Source of the DNA: Burkholderiales bacterium
Lineage (GTDB): Bacteria; Pseudomonadota; Gammaproteobacteria; Burkholderiales; SG8-39
Length of the DNA: 46,326 nucleotides
Direction: 5' to 3'
Assembly: GCA_014860395.1 (NCBI GenBank)
Contig: JACZJU010000109.1
Span: 1-46,326, forward strand
The translations under genes were made by a program, and so were the position numbers. Numbering within the stretch: position 1 is the first letter of the stretch; each line of letters begins with the position of its first letter. The notes beneath the pieces are model-generated. The model ran no database searches. It saw only the letters and a program-made list of their open reading frames with translations, and was not told the DNA's origin. Of the stretch, positions 9,501 through 19,256 are shown in pieces.

Positions 9501-10259
9501 CGCTTTCGCGACCTGCAGGCACAGCCGCGCAAGATCATTTCCAGCCCGACCTGGAGCGGCATCGAGTCGGAAAAGGTCAGCTACAACGCCGGCTGGACCA
9601 ACATCAATGAACTCATTCCCTGGCGCACCCTGACTGGGCGCCAGCAGTTCTACCAGGACCACAAGTGGATGCTGGGCTTCGGCGAAGGCCTGTGCGTGTA
9701 TCGCCCGCCGGTTGATCTGAAGACCACGCGCTCCATGCGCGGCGACAGGAGCAACGGCAACCCCGAGGTGATGCTGAACTTCATCACGCCGCACCAGAAA
9801 TGGGGGATTCACTCGACCTATACCGACAATGTGCTGATGCTGACGTTGTCGCGCGGCGGGCCCATCGTATGGCTGTCGGAGGACGACGCCAGGAAGGCCG
9901 ACATCGTCGACAACGACTGGATCGAGCTCTACAACGTGAACGGTGCGATCGCGGCGCGCGCGGTGGTGAGCCAGCGGGTGCTGCCCGGCATGTGCATGAT
10001 GTATCACGCACAGGAAAAAACCATCAACACCCCGGGCTCTGAGATTACCGGCACCCGCGGCGGCATCCATAACTCGGTGACGCGCATCGTCACCAAACCC
10101 ACCCACATGATAGGCGGCTACGCGCAGCTCTCCTACGGCTTCAACTACTACGGAACCATAGGCACCAACCGCGACGAGTTCGTGGTGGTGCGCAAGATGA
10201 AGAACGTGGACTGGCTCGACGAACCGGAGGTTGCCGTGACAGAAGGAGTTGAATCATGA
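6513..10259 (+). CDS. narG: Respiratory nitrate reductase alpha subunit NarG
   Basis: Catalytic subunit of the membrane-bound nitrate reductase, reducing nitrate to nitrite at a bis-MGD molybdenum site facing the cytoplasm. It has 1248 residues, one more than E. coli NarG. The FS0 cluster ligands H50, C54, C58 and C93 and the molybdenum ligand D222 (in DWYCD) all fall at the E. coli positions. The C-terminal molybdopterin-binding region ends in conserved EITGTRGGIHNS. There is no twin-arginine leader of the exported type, as expected for a cytoplasm-facing enzyme. A purine-only run at 7724-7757 encodes a Glu/Gly-rich loop near residues 404-415 in a variable part of the family. The start is the ATG after GGAGAGG; the frame extends upstream over narK without similarity. 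Its stop overlaps narH by four bases (ATGA). Confidence 0.97.
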   Translation: MSHFLDRLTYFAQERESYADGHGTKTREDRTWEEGYRQRWQHDKIVRSTHGVNCTGSCSWKIYVKGGIVTWETQQTDYPRTRPDLPNHEPRGCSRGASYSWYMYSANRVKYPMVRGRLLRAWREARKLLGPVEAWASIVESPQASNDYKSRRGLGGFVRSSWEEANEIIASANVYTIKKHGPDRVVGFSPIPAMSMVSYAAGSRYLSLIGGVCMSFYDWYCDLPPASPQTWGEQTDVPESADWYNSTFIMAWGSNVPQTRTPDAHFFTEVRYKGAKIVSVTPDYSEVAKLGDLWLHPKQGTDAALAMAMGHVILKEFHLDKPSAYFQDYARRYTDLPMLVKLVKRDGRYVPDRFLRATDFSDKLSQANNPEWKTVALDESSGKVVVPNGSIGFRWGQTDGKWNLEEREAGGGEAKLCVSLIDRRDEVAPVAFPYFGGIVTENFTHNEQGNDVLLRNVPVKKLQLAEGEILVASVFDLLVANYGIDRDLGGDNVAASYDQNVPYTPAWQEAITGVKAADVISVARQFAENADKTHGKSMVIIGAGMNHWYHCDMNYRGIINMLVMCGCVGVSGGGWAHYVGQEKLRPQTGWTALAFALDWHRPPRQQNSTSFFYAHTDQWRYEKLAISEILSPLADPKDYTGSLIDYNVRAERMGWLPSAPQLQTNPIQVVKDAEALGMDPKDYAVKSLKDGKLRMSCDDPDNPANFPRNLFVWRSNLLGSSGKGHEYFLKHLLGTTHGVQGKDLGAEGGAKPEEVAWRETAPEGKLDLLVTLDFRMSTTCLYSDIVLPTATWYEKNDLNTSDMHPFIHPLSAATDPAWEARNDWDIYKGFAKKFSEVCVGHLGVEKELVLTPLMHDTPGELAQALDVKEWKKGECDLVPGKTAPTMTVIERDYPNTYKKFTALGPLMAKVGNGGKGIAWNTEHEVKLLGELNYAVTDAGITQGMPRIETDIDASEVILMLAPETNGEVAVKAWDALSKITGREHAHLAHPKEDEKLRFRDLQAQPRKIISSPTWSGIESEKVSYNAGWTNINELIPWRTLTGRQQFYQDHKWMLGFGEGLCVYRPPVDLKTTRSMRGDRSNGNPEVMLNFITPHQKWGIHSTYTDNVLMLTLSRGGPIVWLSEDDARKADIVDNDWIELYNVNGAIAARAVVSQRVLPGMCMMYHAQEKTINTPGSEITGTRGGIHNSVTRIVTKPTHMIGGYAQLSYGFNYYGTIGTNRDEFVVVRKMKNVDWLDEPEVAVTEGVES

Positions 10260-11779
10260 AAGTACGCGCTCAAATCGGCATGGTGCTGAATCTCGACAAA
10301 TGCATCGGCTGTCACACTTGCTCGGTCACCTGCAAGAACGTCTGGACCAACCGCGAAGGCATGGAATACGCCTGGTTCAACAACGTCGAGACCAAGCCCG
10401 GCATCGGCTATCCGAAGCAGTGGGAGAACCAGGACAAGTGGAACGGCGGCTGGGTGCGCAAGGGTAACGGCAAGATCCAGCCCAAGCAGGGCGGCAAGCT
10501 CGAAGTCCTGCTGAAGATCTTCGCCAATCCCAACCTGCCGCAGATCGACGACTACTACGAGCCGTTCACATACGACTACCAGCACCTGCACAATGCGCCG
10601 GAGATGAAGGCGCCGCCGACCGCGCGGCCGCGCTCGCTCCTCACCGGCGAGCGAATGGAGAAAATCGAAGGGGGGCCGAACTGGGAAGAAATTCTCGGCG
10701 GCGAGTTCGCCAAGCGCTCCGTGGATTCGAACTTCGACGATATGCAGAAGGAGATGTACGGCCAATTCGAAAACACCTTCATGATGTATCTGCCGCGCCT
10801 GTGCGAGCACTGCCTCAAGCCGACCTGCGTGGCTTCCTGCCCGTCGGGTTCGATCTACAAGCGTGAGGAAGACGGCATCGTTCTCATCGATCAGGACAAA
10901 TGCCGCGGCTGGCGCATGTGCGTGTCCGGCTGCCCGTACAAGAAAATCTATTACAACTGGTCCACCGGCAAGGCGGAGAAATGCATTTTCTGCTATCCGC
11001 GCATCGAATCGGGACAGCCGACGGTGTGTTCGGAGACCTGCGTTGGGCGCATCCGCTACCTCGGTGTGATGCTCTACGACGCGGACCGCATCCTCGATGC
11101 GGCCAGCGTGGAAAACGAAAAAGACCTGTACAAGGCCCAGCTCGGGGTGTTCCTCGACCCCAACGCGGCCGAAGTCCAGGCGCAGGCGCGCGCCGACGGC
11201 GTGCCGGAGGCATGGATCCAGGCGGCACAGGCTTCACCTGTATACAAAATGGCGATGGAGTGGAAGGTGGCGCTGCCGCTGCATCCGGAATACCGCACCC
11301 TGCCCATGGTCTGGTACGTGCCGCCGCTGTCGCCGATCAGCGCCGCCGCCAATGCGGGGCAGCTAGGCAGCTTCGGCGCGCTGCCCGACGTGCGCAGTCT
11401 GCGCATACCGCTGCAGTACCTCGCCAACCTGCTTACAGCGGGCGACGAGGCGCCGGTGGTGGCGGCGCTGGAGCGGATGCTCGCCATGCGCGCCTATATG
11501 CGCGACCGGCATGTGGAACAAAGCGAGAACGCGGCGGTGCTGAAGCAGGTTGGGCTGTCGCAGGCCGAAGTGGAGGAGATGTACCGCTACATGGCGATCG
11601 CCAACTACGAGGACCGCTTCGTCATTCCGACCACGCACCGCGAGTACGCGGAGAACGCCTACGACCTGCGCGGCGGCTGCGGCTTCTCCTTCGGCAACGG
11701 CTGCTCGGACGGTCAGTCCGAAGGGAGCCTCTTTGGCGGCAAGAAGCACAAGACCATCCCGATCAAGTCGCTGTCCTAG
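10256..11779 (+). CDS. narH: Respiratory nitrate reductase beta subunit NarH
   Basis: Iron-sulphur electron-transfer subunit of 507 residues carrying electrons from NarI to NarG. Four cysteine groups are visible: C16-x2-C19-x2-C22-x3-C26 near the start; CEHCLKPTCVASCP in the middle; CRGWRMCVSGCP, where a Trp replaces a Cys as expected for the 3Fe-4S cluster; and CIFCYPR with VCSETC. These supply three 4Fe-4S clusters and one 3Fe-4S cluster as in the family. The C-terminus contains the conserved CGFSFGNGCSDG. The ATG overlaps the narG stop (ATGA), so translation is coupled, and narJ follows ten bases after the stop. It should sit as a peripheral protein on the inner face of the membrane between NarG and NarI. 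Confidence 0.97.
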   Translation: MKVRAQIGMVLNLDKCIGCHTCSVTCKNVWTNREGMEYAWFNNVETKPGIGYPKQWENQDKWNGGWVRKGNGKIQPKQGGKLEVLLKIFANPNLPQIDDYYEPFTYDYQHLHNAPEMKAPPTARPRSLLTGERMEKIEGGPNWEEILGGEFAKRSVDSNFDDMQKEMYGQFENTFMMYLPRLCEHCLKPTCVASCPSGSIYKREEDGIVLIDQDKCRGWRMCVSGCPYKKIYYNWSTGKAEKCIFCYPRIESGQPTVCSETCVGRIRYLGVMLYDADRILDAASVENEKDLYKAQLGVFLDPNAAEVQAQARADGVPEAWIQAAQASPVYKMAMEWKVALPLHPEYRTLPMVWYVPPLSPISAAANAGQLGSFGALPDVRSLRIPLQYLANLLTAGDEAPVVAALERMLAMRAYMRDRHVEQSENAAVLKQVGLSQAEVEEMYRYMAIANYEDRFVIPTTHREYAENAYDLRGGCGFSFGNGCSDGQSEGSLFGGKKHKTIPIKSLS

Positions 11780-11789
11780 GAGACAACAA

Positions 11790-12452
11790 ATGAAAACGCT
11801 AAAGCTGCTTGCCGTGTTGCTAAGCTACCCCTCCGAGGAACTGGTGGCTGCCCTGCCGGAGATCGCGCAAAGGCTCACCGCGGAATCCGCGCTGCGGGGT
11901 CCGACGCAGGATGCGTTGGCCGGTCTGCTGGCCGAATTGAAGCGGGAAGACCTGCTCGACTTGCAGGAGCGCTATGTGGCGCAATTCGATGCCGGCCGTT
12001 CGACCTCGCTGCATCTGTTCGAACACGTGCACGGCGATTCGCGCGACCGCGGTCAGGCGATGGTGGACCTGAATGCGATGTATGCGCGCTCGGGTTATGT
12101 ACTCACCGTGAACGAGCTGCCCGATTACCTCCCGGCGGTGCTGGAGTATCTCGCCAGCCGGCCGGTGGAGGAGGTGCATGAGTTGATCGAGGACTGCGCC
12201 CATATTCTGCGCGCGATCGGCGAGCGCCTGAGCGGAGGCGGCAGCCCTTATGCCGCCATTTTTGCAGCGCTGCTCGATCTGCACGGGGCGGCGCCACTCG
12301 CGGCACCAAAGAAGACGGCCAAACCGCAGGCTGCGCAATCGCTGGATGACGAGTGGGATGAGACTCCGGTGGAGTTCGGTCCGAATGCAGCCGCGCATGG
12401 CGCACAGCAGTCTCGGCCGCAATTCATCCGCTTTGTCCCCAAGAATCCCTGA
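11790..12452 (+). CDS. narJ: Nitrate reductase assembly chaperone NarJ
   Basis: Protein of 220 residues of the TorD/NarJ redox chaperone family, which binds the NarG N-terminus and helps molybdenum cofactor insertion before membrane docking. Family features are the N-terminal LLSYPSEELV, the central RSTSLHLFEHVHGDSRDRGQ segment and ELPDYLPAVLEYL. The tail from about residue 170 is Ala/Gln-rich and variable, ending with IRFVPKNP. The ATG follows GGAGACAACAA, with GGAG at normal distance. An open frame continues upstream inside narH but has no similarity. The order narGHJI is the standard one. Confidence 0.95.
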   Translation: MKTLKLLAVLLSYPSEELVAALPEIAQRLTAESALRGPTQDALAGLLAELKREDLLDLQERYVAQFDAGRSTSLHLFEHVHGDSRDRGQAMVDLNAMYARSGYVLTVNELPDYLPAVLEYLASRPVEEVHELIEDCAHILRAIGERLSGGGSPYAAIFAALLDLHGAAPLAAPKKTAKPQAAQSLDDEWDETPVEFGPNAAAHGAQQSRPQFIRFVPKNP

Positions 12453-12473
12453 ACCCAGAATCCGGAGCGACAC

Positions 12474-13178
12474 ATGGACCTCAAGAGCTATCTGAACCAG
12501 TTCCTGTTCGGCTACTACCCCTACATCTGCCTGACCGTGTTCTTTCTCGGCAGCCTGATCCGCTTCGACCGCGAGCAGTACACATGGAAGAGCGACTCGT
12601 CACAGTTGCTGCGCCACGGCCAGCTGCGCTGGGGGTCGAACCTGTTCCACATCGGCATCCTCGGCATATTTTTCGGCCATCTCGGAGGCTTGCTTACGCC
12701 GCACGTCGTTTGGGAAATACTGGGCGTGCCGGCGAGCGAAAAGCAACTGACCGCCATGATAGCGGGCGGAATCTTCGGGGTTATCCTGACCGTCGGGCTG
12801 GTTATCCTGCTGCTGCGCCGCCTCGGCGATGCGCGCATTCGCGCCAGCAGCAAGCCGACCGATACTCTGGTGCTGGTGCTGTTCCTGGTACAGGTGTTGA
12901 TCGGGCTGAGCACGATTGCGGTATCGGCGCAGCACCTCGACGGCTCGGAAATGTTGAAACTGATGGACTGGGCGCAGCGGATCTGGACCTTCCGCGCCGG
13001 GGCCGCGAATCTCATTGCCGACGCCTCGATCGTGTTCAAGCTGCACCTGACGATCGGCCTCACCATTTTCCTGCTGTTTCCGTTCACGCGCCTGGTGCAT
13101 ATCTGGAGCGGTTTTGCCTCGGTATTCTATCTGCTGCGGCCGTATCAGCTGGTGCGCAGCCGCGGCGGCAATCGCTAA
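12474..13178 (+). CDS. narI: Respiratory nitrate reductase gamma subunit NarI (cytochrome b)
   Basis: Membrane diheme cytochrome b of 234 residues which oxidises quinol and passes electrons to NarH. Five hydrophobic helices are visible. The haem ligands H59 and H69 (LFHIGILGIFFGHLGG) and H191 and H209 keep the spacings of 10 and 18 residues found in E. coli NarI (H56/H66 and H187/H205). The start MDLKSYLNQFLFGYYPY is standard; the gap from narJ is 21 bases. The narK1-narK2 fusion follows 56 bases downstream. A perfect 10-bp palindrome CGATATATCG lies at 13195-13204 in that gap; its role is unknown. Confidence 0.96.
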   Translation: MDLKSYLNQFLFGYYPYICLTVFFLGSLIRFDREQYTWKSDSSQLLRHGQLRWGSNLFHIGILGIFFGHLGGLLTPHVVWEILGVPASEKQLTAMIAGGIFGVILTVGLVILLLRRLGDARIRASSKPTDTLVLVLFLVQVLIGLSTIAVSAQHLDGSEMLKLMDWAQRIWTFRAGAANLIADASIVFKLHLTIGLTIFLLFPFTRLVHIWSGFASVFYLLRPYQLVRSRGGNR

Positions 13179-13234
13179 GAGTCTAGTTGGTCTTCGATAT
13201 ATCGCACACGGCAAAACACACTGGAGTACAGGCC

Positions 13235-15922
13235 ATGCCAATGACGGAGAAAGGCAAGAGCTATTCGGTCCTCGCGATGAACACGCTGGCCTTCACGGTC
13301 AATTTCGCCATCTGGACCATGTTCTCGATTATCGGCATCCGTATCAAGCGCGAGCTCGGACTCAACGAGACCGAGTTCGGCCTGCTGGTCGCCACGCCGA
13401 TCCTGACCGGCTCCCTGGTGCGCCTGCCGCTGGGCGTGCTCACCGATCGCTACGGCGGCCGCATCGTCTATTTCATCCAAATGCTGCTGGTTGCGATCCC
13501 GACCTATGGCCTGGCCTTCGCGACCCAGTACTGGCAGTACCTGACCATCGGCCTGTTCGTGGGCCTGGCCGGCGGCTCGTTTGCGATTGGCATTGCTTAC
13601 ACCTCGGCGTGGTTCCCCAAGGAGAAACAGGGCACGGCAATGGGCATTTTCGGCGCGGGCAACGCAGGCGCCGCAGTGACCAACCTGGTCGCTCCCTTGA
13701 TCGTGGTGGCCTTCGGCTGGCGCGCCGTGCCCCAGGTTTATTCGGTCTCTATGCTGATCATGGCCGTGGTTTTCTGGTTTTTCACTTTCCCCGATCCGAA
13801 GCAGGTGGAGCGCAAACAGAGGAAGGAGCATCTGACTCTGGCGCAGCAGTTGGCGCCGCTGACGGAAGCCCGCGTCTGGCGCTTTGGCCTGGCGTATTAC
13901 TTTGTTTTCGGCGGATTCGTCGCGCTGGCGCTATGGTTGCCGAAATATTACATCGGCGAGTACGGACTGGACCTGAAGCACGCGGCCTTGATCTCCATGT
14001 TCTTCACTCTGCCCTCGGGTTTGATCCGAGCACTTGGCGGATGGGTGTCCGATCGCTGGGGCGGAGACACGGTAACCTGGTGGGTATTCTGGGTCAGCAT
14101 CGCCTGCCTGTTCTTTCTTTCCTATCCGCCGACGACGCTGACGGTGCACGGCATCAAGGGTGATTTCAACTTCAGCATCGGCGCCGGTGTCGTGCTGTTC
14201 ACGGTTCTGGTGTTCATCGTTGGCATGGCACAGGGCATAGGCAAGGCGAGCGTCTACCGCAGCCTCGCCGATTACTACCCGAACAACATGGGCTCGGTCG
14301 GCGGTCTGGTGGGCGTGATAGGCGGCCTGGGCGGCTTTTCCATGCCGATCATGTTTGGCATCGCCGCTGACGCCTCCAATGTGCGCAGCAGCGCCTTCAT
14401 GCTCATGTTCGCTGTGCTGGGCGGCGTGATGATCTGGACCTGGGCCGCCGCACGCAGCGAACGCGAAGCGATCCTCGAGAAGGACACCGGCCTGCGCAAT
14501 CAACTGGTGCAGGAGCATCTCCTCGACGCGCGCGCCGGCGCCGGAAGCTGGCTCGCCAATTGGCGCCCCGACGACGAGGCCTTCTGGCAGGCCACGGGCA
14601 GGCGCATCGCCTTGCGCAATCTGCTGTTCTCCATGCCGCCCTTGTTCCTGTCCTTCGCCGTATGGATGGTATGGAGCATGGTGGTGATCGAGCTGCCGAA
14701 AATCGGATTCAATTTCAGCACGGGCGAATTGTTCTGGCTGGCCGCGCTGCCCGGGCTGTCGGGTGCCGGACTGCGCCTGGCGTATTCCTTCGTTGTGCCG
14801 ATTTTCGGCGGCAGGAACTTTACGGTGTTCAGCACGGTGACGCTGCTCCTGCCGGCGCTGTGGATGGCGCTGGCGGTGCAGGATCCGAACACGAACTACG
14901 TCGTGTTCGTGGTGATCGCGCTGCTCTGCGGTCTGGGCGGCGGCAACTTCTCGGCGAGCATGGCCAACATCAGCTTCTTCTTCCCGAAGCGCATGCAAGG
15001 CACGGCACTGGGCTGGAATGCGGGCGCAGGCAATCTGGGCGTCGGCGTGATGCAGGCCGTGGTGCCGCTGAGCATCTACGGCGGTGCGCTCGCCGTCATG
15101 GGCGGCGGTCCGCAGAACTACAACGATCCTGCCATCAGTCAGGTCTGGCTGCAGAACGCGGGTTATATCTGGGTGCCGTTCATACTGCTGGCGGCGCTCG
15201 GCGCCTGGTTCGGCATGCACAATATCCGCGGCGCGCGCGCGACGTTCCGCGAGCAGGCCGTGATCTTCCGGCGCAAGCATGCATGGATGCTCGGCTGGCT
15301 CTACGGCGGGACATTCGGCTCTTTCATCGGCTTTGCCGCCGCCTTTCCGACATTACTGGCGACGCAGTTTCCGGACTCGGGCCTGCTCAAATACGCATTC
15401 GTCGGCCCGCTGATCGGCGCCCTGATACGGCCGCTGGGCGGTTGGCTCGCCGACCGCGTCGGCGGGGCACGGGTCACGTACTGGAACTTCGTCGTCATGT
15501 TCGTCGCGTCGCTCGCCATCGCCGGATTCCTTCCCAGCGGAGCGGATCCCGGAGCAGCCCTCGCGTTCTATGCGGCATTCATGCTGCTGTTCCTGACGAC
15601 CGGCATTGGCAACGGATCGGTGTTCCGCATGGTGCCCACCGTATTCATGACCATCCACCAGCTCTGGGCGAAGGGGCAGGGCGAGGAAGCGATGGCGAAA
15701 GCGAAGCGCGAGGGCGAAATCGAGGCCTCGGTTGCCCTGGGCTTCACCGCCGCGATCGCCGCGCTCGGACTGTTCTTTATCCCGGTCGCGGTAGGCGTGT
15801 CTCTACAGACGAGCGGCAGTCCGCATGCCGCTTGGTACGTGTTCATCGTCTTCTATCTGAGCTGCGTTCTCGGCACCTGGTGGTGGTACCGGCGCAAGGA
15901 CGCCGAGATTCGCTGCGATTAG
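13235..15922 (+). CDS. narK: Fused NarK1-NarK2 nitrate/nitrite transporter
   Basis: One protein of 895 residues with two complete NarK modules. Residues 1 to about 420 are NarK1-type (the proton-coupled nitrate importer group), with SLVRLPLGVLTDRYGG, AGGSFAIGIAYTSAWFP and SGLIRALGGWVSDRWGG. A charged linker follows (about 420-442). The NarK2-type module then begins at WRPDDEAFWQATG and carries GGGNFSASMANISFFFP, GAGLRLAYSF, ALIRPLGGWLADR and TGIGNGSVFRMVP. Each module keeps the two substrate arginines. NarK1-NarK2 fusions are known, for example in Paracoccus. The usual view is nitrate/proton import by the first half and nitrate/nitrite exchange by the second. The ATG was chosen because GGAG lies eight bases upstream; a second ATG is six bases further in. 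Only 15 bases separate its stop from the convergent livF stop, with no clear terminator. Confidence 0.94.
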   Translation: MPMTEKGKSYSVLAMNTLAFTVNFAIWTMFSIIGIRIKRELGLNETEFGLLVATPILTGSLVRLPLGVLTDRYGGRIVYFIQMLLVAIPTYGLAFATQYWQYLTIGLFVGLAGGSFAIGIAYTSAWFPKEKQGTAMGIFGAGNAGAAVTNLVAPLIVVAFGWRAVPQVYSVSMLIMAVVFWFFTFPDPKQVERKQRKEHLTLAQQLAPLTEARVWRFGLAYYFVFGGFVALALWLPKYYIGEYGLDLKHAALISMFFTLPSGLIRALGGWVSDRWGGDTVTWWVFWVSIACLFFLSYPPTTLTVHGIKGDFNFSIGAGVVLFTVLVFIVGMAQGIGKASVYRSLADYYPNNMGSVGGLVGVIGGLGGFSMPIMFGIAADASNVRSSAFMLMFAVLGGVMIWTWAAARSEREAILEKDTGLRNQLVQEHLLDARAGAGSWLANWRPDDEAFWQATGRRIALRNLLFSMPPLFLSFAVWMVWSMVVIELPKIGFNFSTGELFWLAALPGLSGAGLRLAYSFVVPIFGGRNFTVFSTVTLLLPALWMALAVQDPNTNYVVFVVIALLCGLGGGNFSASMANISFFFPKRMQGTALGWNAGAGNLGVGVMQAVVPLSIYGGALAVMGGGPQNYNDPAISQVWLQNAGYIWVPFILLAALGAWFGMHNIRGARATFREQAVIFRRKHAWMLGWLYGGTFGSFIGFAAAFPTLLATQFPDSGLLKYAFVGPLIGALIRPLGGWLADRVGGARVTYWNFVVMFVASLAIAGFLPSGADPGAALAFYAAFMLLFLTTGIGNGSVFRMVPTVFMTIHQLWAKGQGEEAMAKAKREGEIEASVALGFTAAIAALGLFFIPVAVGVSLQTSGSPHAAWYVFIVFYLSCVLGTWWWYRRKDAEIRCD

Positions 15923-15937
15923 GCGCAGACCCGGCAA

Positions 15938-16634
15938 TCAGGCAACGCCGAGATAGGCCTGGCGGATATAGTCGTCAACTGCCAGTTCGGCGCTCGTACC
16001 CTCTCGGCCGACGCGCCCGTGCTCCAGCACGTAGACGCGGTCGGCGATGCGCAGCGCCGACTGCGCGTCCTGTTCGGCCATCAGGATGGCCGTGCCACCG
16101 CGTTGGATTCGCTTGATCGCGCCGAAGATCTCCATTTTCAGGCGGTGGGCGATACCGACCGAAGGTTCGTCGAGCAGCAGCAGCGCCGGCTTGCCCATCA
16201 GCGCGCGCCCGATCGCCACCATCTGCTGCTGGCCGCCAGAGAGCGTGCTTACGACCTGCGACGCGCGTTCCTGCAATATCGGAAACAGGTGGTAGACCTG
16301 CTCGAGGTCGGCTGCGACCGCCGCCTTGTCCCGCCGCAGATAGGCGCCCAGCAACAGGTTCTTCAGCACGGTCAGTTCGGGGAACAGCCGCCGGCCCTCA
16401 GGACAGTGGCAGATGCCCTTGCCGACCACCGCGTGCGCCGGGTAGCGCTGCAGCGATTCGCCGCGCAGATCGAGTACGCCGGTCGATGGCTGGGCGCGCG
16501 AAATCGCCTTGAGCAGGGTCGACTTGCCCGCTCCATTGGGACCGAGCACCGCGACGAACTCGCCCTCGGCCACGGAGAGCGAGACGTTTTCCAGCGCCAC
16601 TGCCTTGCCGTAGGAAACCGACAGATCACGGATC

Positions 16635-16645
<11 letters not shown>
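15938..16645 (-). CDS. livF: Branched-chain-type ABC transporter ATPase LivF
   Basis: ATPase of 235 residues, the length of LivF. Seen: Walker A GPNGAGKST, Q-loop region, signature LSGGQQQM, Walker B ALLLLDEPSVGI, and switch region LMAEQDAQ (a Gln at the usual His position, as is normal in LivF). The conserved CPEGRRLFPELTV also marks LivF. It is the last gene of the leftward livKHMGF cluster and overlaps livG by 11 bases. It should act with LivG on the cytoplasmic face to power import. The substrate cannot be read from the ATPase; see the adjacent CoA-transferase. Confidence 0.92.
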
Positions 16646-17386
<741 letters not shown>

Positions 17387-17390
<4 letters not shown>

Positions 17391-18322
17391 TGCGGCCTCC
17401 CGAGCTTCGCCTTCACGCGGCGCCAGGTCGGCGCGATCAGGCCGTTCGGCAGGAAGAACAGGATCAGGATCAGGGTGCAGCTATAGACCATCAGGCGCCA
17501 TTCGCCGAAATCGCGCAGCAGCTCGGTCAGCAGCACCAGCAGGATCGCGCCGCCGACCGGCCCGTAGATGCTCGCCATGCCGCCGACGTAGACCATGGTG
17601 ATAATGGTGATGGAGGTAACCACGGCGAACAGCTGCGGGCTCACCTGTAGCTGGTAGTGCGCATAGAGCGCGCCGCCGGCGCCGGCGAAGGCCGCGCTGA
17701 TGACGAGCGATGCGATCTTGTAGTACGTGACATTGATGCCGGCGGCTTGGCAAGTGGCTTCGTCGCCGCGAATCGCGCGCAGAATCAGCCCCCAATGCGA
17801 TCGCGCCAGCGCCAGCAGCAGAGCAGTTGTCACCACCAGGGTGGCGAGGGCGAAATAGTAGAAGCCGAGCTGCGAGTGGATCAGCGGCTCAATGCCGTTG
17901 ATGCCTTCCTCGCCGCCGGTCTGCTCCCAGAATATGAGCATCAGCCGCTGCATGATGACCGCGCCGGAGAGCATCGCCAGCGCGAAATAGGGGCCCCTGA
18001 GCCGCAGCGTCGGCAGACCGATGATCAGCGCGAACACCGTGGCCGCGATCATCGACGCGGGCAAGCTCCACCAGCCGCTGAAGCCGAACTTGGTGTTGAG
18101 GAAGCCTGCGGTATATGCGCCGACGCCGATGAACAGACTGTGGCCGAAATTCTCGCGCCCGGTCAGGCCGGACATGAAATCCCAGCTCACCGCCCAGATC
18201 CCGTAGATCACGCTGACCGTGAGCACGCCTATCAGGTAATTGCCGCCGAAGACCAGCGGCAGCACCGCCATGAAGGCGACGAATCCAGCTGCGCCGGCGA
18301 AATCGATACGCTTGCCGAACAT
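17387..18322 (-). CDS. livM: Branched-chain-type ABC transporter permease LivM
   Basis: Integral membrane permease of about 311 residues with 8-10 hydrophobic helices. Family marks are SGLTGRENFGHSLFIGVGAY near the N-terminus, LPTLRLRGPYFALAML, and the EAA-like loop in RGDEATCQAAGINVTYYK. The start used is the Met of MFGKRIDF, which overlaps the livH stop by one base (TGATG). The frame stays open 73 codons further upstream, but that stretch is livH read out of frame. It forms the membrane channel with LivH. Confidence 0.9.
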
Positions 18323-19176
18323 CAGAACGCCGCGCGCTTGCCGAACATGCCCGCGGGCCGGAATACCAGCATCAGCAGGGTCGCAGCCACCGAAACGATC
18401 TCGGTCCACGAGGTCGAGATGGTGTAGCCGACGATGGTCTCGGCGTAGCCCAGCATCAGCGCCGCGAGTATGCTTCCCGGGATTGAGCCGAGCCCGCCGA
18501 CGATCACGATCGCGAACGCCTTGACGATAGGCAGCAGCCACATCGTCGGCTGTACCGTGAGAAACGGCCCGGCGAGCACACCGGCGGCGGCTGCCAGCGC
18601 CGCCGATAGGGCCATCACGATCGAGAAGATCCGGTCGCTGGGAATGCCCATGTAGCTGGCTGCCTCCGGGTCTTGCGATACCGCGAGGATCGCCGATCCG
18701 AGCCGCGTGCGCTGAATGAAAAGCCAGAGCAGGCCGATCAATACCACGCTGACGCCCAGCGCGAGCAGCCTTTGCCCGCCGACATCGACGCCGCCGATGG
18801 TGAATTTCCTCGACACAAATTCCGGCACGTTGCGGTATTCGGAGCCGAAGGTGAGGAACAAGGCCTGCTCGACCACCAGGGCGACTGCGAGCGTGATCAT
18901 CAGCACCGCGAGTTGCGAGCGGCGCATGGGCCGGACCAGCACCTTTTCCACGAATACGCCGAACAGCGCGACCAGACCGATTGCGAGCAGCGCCGCCGGA
19001 AGCAGCGGCATGTGCAAATGGGAGGTGAAGTAATACGCGCCATACGCGCCAAGCGCGTAGAACGAGCCGTGCGCAAGATTGAGAACCCGCGCCACGCCGA
19101 ATATCAGCGTGAACCCGACCGCGAGCATCGCATAGATTGCGCTGCTAACCGCGCCGTGGATGAGGATTTCGAGCAA
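18322..19176 (-). CDS. livH: Branched-chain-type ABC transporter permease LivH
   Basis: Permease of 284 residues with several hydrophobic helices. Family marks are FGVARVLNLAHGSFYALGAY near the N-terminus, the cytoplasmic loop SQDPEAASYMGIPSDRI, and the conserved FAIVIVGGLGSIPGS. The start is a TTG (19174-19176), supported by AAGGGG about six bases upstream on the minus strand; no in-frame ATG or GTG fits better. The stop overlaps the livM ATG. The 80-base gap back to livK suggests one transcript. Confidence 0.9.
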   Translation of the reverse strand: MLEILIHGAVSSAIYAMLAVGFTLIFGVARVLNLAHGSFYALGAYGAYYFTSHLHMPLLPAALLAIGLVALFGVFVEKVLVRPMRRSQLAVLMITLAVALVVEQALFLTFGSEYRNVPEFVSRKFTIGGVDVGGQRLLALGVSVVLIGLLWLFIQRTRLGSAILAVSQDPEAASYMGIPSDRIFSIVMALSAALAAAAGVLAGPFLTVQPTMWLLPIVKAFAIVIVGGLGSIPGSILAALMLGYAETIVGYTISTSWTEIVSVAATLLMLVFRPAGMFGKRAAF

Positions 19177-19256
19177 AGCAAGCCCCTTTGATTTATGTGT
19201 CGCCCGCGGCGCGACCGTTGCCGGCCGCGTCGTGGATGGCTTGAACTAGGGAATGC

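Noticed and set aside
10863..11069. Small open frames inside narH and other nar genes
   Set aside because: They lack ribosome sites and similarity and overlap conserved iron-sulphur motifs read in the real frame.
13195..13204. Palindrome CGATATATCG between narI and the narK fusion
   Set aside because: Ten bases of self-complementary AT/CG sequence can arise by chance, and it fits no known regulator spacing.
13931..15280. Long open frame (about 449 codons) antisense to the fused narK
   Set aside because: Gln/His/Arg-rich translation without family similarity; the sense frame is clearly real.
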